NCBI GenBank assembly: GCA_023700985.1
Contig: JAMPXV010000010.1
Span: 1 to 32,711, forward strand
DNA length: 32,711 nucleotides
Direction: 5' to 3'
From: Lysobacter sp.
Lineage (GTDB): Bacteria > Pseudomonadota > Gammaproteobacteria > Burkholderiales > Usitatibacteraceae
Both the position numbers and the translations under genes were made by a program. Shown in pieces: positions 29,682 to 32,711 of the stretch (position 1 is its first letter; each line of letters opens with the position of its first letter). The notes beneath the pieces are model-generated. The model worked only from the letters and a program-made list of their open reading frames with translations, ran no database searches and had not been told where the DNA came from.

Positions 29682-30677
29682 TTACTTGACCTTGGCGATC
29701 AGCTCCAGGAGCTCCTTCGCGTCGGCCGACTTGGCGCTGTACTCGGGCCAGGAGGTCTTCTTGGCCAGCTCGATCCAGGCGTCGAACTCGGCCTTGGTGA
29801 GGGCGCGCACCTTGGCGCCGGCCTTCACGTAGGCTTCCTCCATGCGCTTGACCGCCTCGCGCTGCCCGGCGGCGAAGAACTCGTCGCTCTTGTTCGCCGC
29901 TTCCTCGAAGATCTTCCTCTGGGCGGGCGTGAGCTTGTCCCAGGCCGCCTTGGACATCACCAGCGGCTGGAGCAGCCACCACAGCGTGTAGTCGCCGCCG
30001 ACGGTGGCGAATTTCGTCTGCTCGTAGATGCGCATGCTCACGAACGTCTCGGCCGAGGTGAGGGTCGAGGTGAGCACGCCCGACTGCAGGGACGGGTAGA
30101 TCTCGTTGGAGGCGATGTTGATCACCGAGGCGCCCGCGGCCTTGAGCATGCTCTCGAACGTGGGGTCGGCGGCGCGCATCTTCTCGCCCTTGACCGTGTC
30201 CGGGCCGCCGATCTCGCGCACCTTCGAGGCGAAGCCGCCCGGCGTCCACCACCAGGTGACGATGTGCACGCCGTTCTTGTTGGCGACTTCCTGCAGCTTC
30301 TTGTGGAAGGGCGTGCCCTTCAGGCGCATGGCGTGGTCGACGCTGGTGATCGTGCCCGGCATGATGGTGATCGACATCTCCGGCACCTTCCCGACCGCGT
30401 AGGACATCGGGAAAACAGCCATCTCGAGGGTGCCGGCCTGCAGCGCGTCGAACTGGGCGACGGGCTTGATGTTGAGCGAGCTGCCGGGGTAGATGCGGAA
30501 CTTGAGGCTCGGGTCCTTCTTGTTCACCTCCTCCACGAAGAGCCGCGTGGCCTTGTCGCGTCCGTCGGTGTTGGCCTTGAACTGGTGCGAGATCTTGATT
30601 TCCTGCGCGAGCGCGGGCAGGGCCAGGGCGGCCGAGGCGATGAGCGCAAGGGCGCCCTGCCGGATGCGGCTGTTCAT
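29682..30677 (-). CDS. dctP: TRAP transporter solute-binding protein (DctP type)
   Basis: Periplasmic ligand-binding protein that delivers substrate to DctQM. It has 331 residues with a classical Sec signal (MNSRIRQGALALIASAALALPALA, cleavage likely before QEIKI, about residue 25). DctP-fold landmarks include ISHQFKANTDGRDKATRLFVEEV, FDALQAGTLEMAVFP, and VNE-equivalent SIINIASNEIYPSLQSGVL-like VINIASNEIYPSLQSGV. The start at 30677 has GAGGAG upstream; an upstream start in the same frame is rejected because it precedes the signal peptide. It is the first gene of dctPQM. The ligand is unknown; the adjacent glyoxylate aminotransferase and GlcD-type genes make a small hydroxy- or keto-acid plausible. 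Confidence 0.95.
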   Translation of the reverse strand: MNSRIRQGALALIASAALALPALAQEIKISHQFKANTDGRDKATRLFVEEVNKKDPSLKFRIYPGSSLNIKPVAQFDALQAGTLEMAVFPMSYAVGKVPEMSITIMPGTITSVDHAMRLKGTPFHKKLQEVANKNGVHIVTWWWTPGGFASKVREIGGPDTVKGEKMRAADPTFESMLKAAGASVINIASNEIYPSLQSGVLTSTLTSAETFVSMRIYEQTKFATVGGDYTLWWLLQPLVMSKAAWDKLTPAQRKIFEEAANKSDEFFAAGQREAVKRMEEAYVKAGAKVRALTKAEFDAWIELAKKTSWPEYSAKSADAKELLELIAKVK

Positions 30678-30771
30678 GGTGGGTCTCCTCTTTGGCAATT
30701 CGAACGGATGCCGTCTCGTGCGGCAGTGCCGGCAACTTACGCGATGGCCGCGGGGCTGTAAACCGCCCCGG

Positions 30772-31965
30772 TCAAGCGGCCTTGGCCGTGCCGGCCGCCG
30801 GGCGTCCGCAGGATGCGAGGTAGTCCATCGCGGCCTGGGCCCCGCCCTTGCGGTGCGGCACCCCCGCGAGTTCCAGCCCCATCTCCACCCCCGAGAGCGT
30901 CCCCATGAGCGTGAGGTCGTTGAAGTCGCCCAGGTGGCCGATGCGGAAGACCTTGCCCGCGAGGCGCCCCAGGCCCATGCCCAGCGACATGTCGAAGCGC
31001 TCGAGGATCGCGCTGCGCAACCGGTCGGCGTCGTGGCCGGCCGGCATGATGAGCGCGGTGAGGGAGGAGCTGTATTCCTCGGGCACGGCGCAGAGCACCT
31101 CCAGGCCCCAGGCGGCGGCGGCGCGCCGGGTGGCCTCGGCGTGGCGGTCGTGGCGGGCGAAGACGTTCGCCAGGCCTTCCTCCTCCAGCATGCGGATGGC
31201 CTCGCGCAGGCCGTAGAGCAGGTTGGTGGCCGGCGTGTAGGGGAAGAAGCCCTTCTCGTTGGGCGCCAGCATCTCGCTCCAGTCCCAGTAGGAACGCGGC
31301 AGCTTCGCGCCCGCCTGCGCGGCCAGCGCCTTCGGGGAGAGCGCGTTGAAGGACAGGCCCGGGGGCAGCATGAGGCCCTTCTGGGAGCCGCCCACCGTCA
31401 CGTCCACGCCCCACTCGTCGTGGCGGTAGTCGATGGAGGCTAGCGAGGAAATCGTGTCGACGAGTAGGAGGGCGGGGTGCCTGGTCTCGTCGATGGCCTT
31501 GCGAACGAGCGGCACGCGCGTCGTGGCGCCGGTCGAGGTCTCGTTGTGGACCACGCACACGGCCTTGATCGCGTGGGCCTTGTCGGCGGCCAGGCGCTCG
31601 CGGATCGCGGGCGCCTCCGCCCCCCGGCGCCAGTCGCCGGGGATCAGTTCGACCTCCAGCCCCAGCCGCCCGGCGAGCTTGCGCCACAGCGCGGCGAAGT
31701 GCCCCGACTCGTACATCAGCACCTTGTCGCCGGGGGAGAGCACGTTCACGAGCGCGGCCTCCCAGGCGCCCGTGCCGGAGGCGGGATAGATCACGACAGG
31801 GTGGCGGGTCTTGAAGATGCGCCTGATCCCGGCCAGCACGTCCTGGCCGAGCTCCTGGAACTCCGGACCGCGGTGGTCGATGGTCGGGCGGTCGATGGCG
31901 CGCAGCACGCGGTCGGGCACGTTGGTGGGGCCCGGGATCTGCAGGAAGTGGCGGCCGGCTGGCAT
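30772..31965 (-). CDS. Serine/alanine--glyoxylate aminotransferase, class V
   Basis: PLP enzyme that likely converts glyoxylate to glycine with serine or alanine as amino donor. It has 397 residues. Typical segments are the N-terminal GRHFLQIPGPTNVPDRVLRAID, HRGPEF, YPASGTGAWEAALVN, the VHNETSTG motif and LVDTISSLASIDYRHDEWGVD before the PLP lysine in GGSQKGLMLPPGL. The ATG at 31965 has GGAGGA 9 bases upstream; the frame extends 46 codons further without family similarity. It lies 94 bp upstream of dctP on the same strand and may share its regulation. It is divergent from a GlcD-type dehydrogenase, a pairing that suggests glycolate/glyoxylate or other 2-hydroxyacid use. Confidence 0.93.
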   Translation of the reverse strand: MPAGRHFLQIPGPTNVPDRVLRAIDRPTIDHRGPEFQELGQDVLAGIRRIFKTRHPVVIYPASGTGAWEAALVNVLSPGDKVLMYESGHFAALWRKLAGRLGLEVELIPGDWRRGAEAPAIRERLAADKAHAIKAVCVVHNETSTGATTRVPLVRKAIDETRHPALLLVDTISSLASIDYRHDEWGVDVTVGGSQKGLMLPPGLSFNALSPKALAAQAGAKLPRSYWDWSEMLAPNEKGFFPYTPATNLLYGLREAIRMLEEEGLANVFARHDRHAEATRRAAAAWGLEVLCAVPEEYSSSLTALIMPAGHDADRLRSAILERFDMSLGMGLGRLAGKVFRIGHLGDFNDLTLMGTLSGVEMGLELAGVPHRKGGAQAAMDYLASCGRPAAGTAKAA

Positions 31966-32083
31966 GGGAAATCCTCCGTGGTGTTCGGTTCGGTCCACGC
32001 GCGTCATTGCGGCGGTCCGGCATTTTCCCCTCATAATGCCGCAGGCCGCCCCGGAGTCCAATCGCGGCCAGGTAATAGCACTG

Positions 32084-32711
32084 ATGACCGCCACGCACCC
32101 CATCCGCTTCTCCCCCGACCGCGAGTCGCCCTCCCACCCCCTCGCCGAGCGCCTGCGCCGGGAGATGGACGGCGACGTCCTCTTCGACCGGGCGAGCCGC
32201 GGCCGCTATTCGACGGACGCCTCCATCTACCAGATCGAGCCCGTGGGCGTGGTCGTGCCGCGCACCGCCGAAGCGGCGGCCACCGCGCTGGCGATCGCCG
32301 TGGAGGCGGGCGTGCCGGTCCTGCCGCGCGGCGGCGGCACCTCGCAGTGCGGCCAGACGGTGGGCGCAGCCCTGGTCATCGACGCGAGCAAGCACCTGAA
32401 CCGGGTGGTCGAGGTCGACGCCGCAGCGCGCCGCGCGGTCGTGGAGCCGGGGGCGGTGCTCGACATCCTCAACGCGCGGTTGCGCCCGCACGGGCTCTGG
32501 TTTCCCGTCGACGTCTCGACGGCGGCCCAGGCGACCTTGGGCGGCATGGCCGGCAACAATTCCTGCGGATCGCGCTCCATCGCCTACGGCTACATGGTCC
32601 ACCGGGTCAGCGCCATCGACGCGGTGCTGGCGGACGGCACGCGCGGGCGCTTCGGCCCGGCGGCGGAGATCGCGCACCCGGTGATCCGCGAGATCTCGGC
32701 GCGCGCCGCCG
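32084..32711 (+). CDS. FAD-linked oxidase (GlcD / D-2-hydroxyacid dehydrogenase type), 3'-truncated by window edge
   Basis: The frame is open from ATG 32084 to the window end (209 codons). Residues about 45-209 form a PCMH/FAD-binding-4 domain: SIYQIEPVGVVVPRT, VLPRGGGTSQCGQTVG (FAD contact), VEPGAVLDILNARLRPHG and the conserved TLGGMAGNNSCGSRSIAYG. The NNSCGSRS form is usual in the long proteins that fuse this domain to C-terminal Fe-S (CCG) domains, so the whole gene is likely about 1000 codons; that part is not visible. It probably oxidises D-lactate, glycolate or D-2-hydroxyglutarate. It is divergent from the aminotransferase across 118 bp, which carries a CATAAT -10-like box. Confidence 0.87.
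   Translation, partial: MTATHPIRFSPDRESPSHPLAERLRREMDGDVLFDRASRGRYSTDASIYQIEPVGVVVPRTAEAAATALAIAVEAGVPVLPRGGGTSQCGQTVGAALVIDASKHLNRVVEVDAAARRAVVEPGAVLDILNARLRPHGLWFPVDVSTAAQATLGGMAGNNSCGSRSIAYGYMVHRVSAIDAVLADGTRGRFGPAAEIAHPVIREISARAA

Noticed and set aside
30751-30770. Hairpin after the glyoxylate aminotransferase stop as a terminator
   Set aside because: Only a 6-bp stem with an 8-base loop and no T-run; read-through to dctP seems as likely.

Overview
The window reads as chromosomal DNA of a high-GC betaproteobacterium. The evidence is strong G/C preference at third codon positions, the syntenic run fabG-acpP-fabF-pabC-mltG-tmk-holB-pilZ-tatD typical of beta- and gammaproteobacteria, an RlmM homologue, PhaF/PhaI-type phasins and a PHA-granule-region protein. 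I cannot name the genus. I see no rRNA, tRNA, CRISPR array, insertion sequence or integrase, and genes are packed with no gene-free stretch above about 215 bases.

Layout. (1) 1-6.8 kb, plus strand: the end of the fatty-acid synthesis cluster (fabG partial, acpP, fabF) runs into pabC, mltG, tmk, holB, pilZ and tatD, mostly with overlapping stop and start codons. (2) 6.8-12 kb: rlmM, a D-2-hydroxyacid dehydrogenase, a convergent membrane-bound spermidine-synthase-like protein, and a membrane-anchored alpha/beta hydrolase. (3) 12-27 kb: the centre of interest, a dispersed set of genes for making, storing and breaking down neutral lipid, probably wax ester. It holds a two-domain fatty acyl reductase (acyl-CoA/ACP to fatty alcohol), a WS/DGAT wax ester synthase, an acyl-CoA-binding protein, a FadD-type acyl-CoA ligase, two phasins, a patatin lipase, a TetR regulator, a SWIB protein with a histone-like tail, and a long-chain-alcohol oxidase, Tat-signal partner and aldehyde dehydrogenase operon. 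An ornithine aminotransferase-like gene sits among them. (4) 27-32.7 kb: a PHA-granule-region protein, a DctPQM TRAP transporter, a serine/alanine-glyoxylate aminotransferase, and the start of a GlcD-type FAD dehydrogenase that runs off the window.

How the parts could work together (inference): FadD activates fatty acids; ACBP buffers acyl-CoA; the reductase makes fatty alcohol; WS/DGAT joins alcohol and acyl-CoA into wax ester; phasins coat the droplets; patatin hydrolyses the ester; the GMC oxidase and aldehyde dehydrogenase return the alcohol to fatty acid for FadD. No PHA synthase, thiolase or reductase is visible here, so the phasins may serve lipid droplets, PHA granules made elsewhere, or both.

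The least expected signal is regulatory. A 30-bp three-block element with identical block spacing lies ahead of both phasin genes, 5.9 kb apart and in opposite orientation. Each copy sits in a divergent promoter region shared with a lipid gene (acyl reductase; fadD). A PsrA-like palindrome lies at the start of the alcohol/aldehyde oxidation operon, and a perfect 10-bp inverted repeat lies in the SWIB gene leader.
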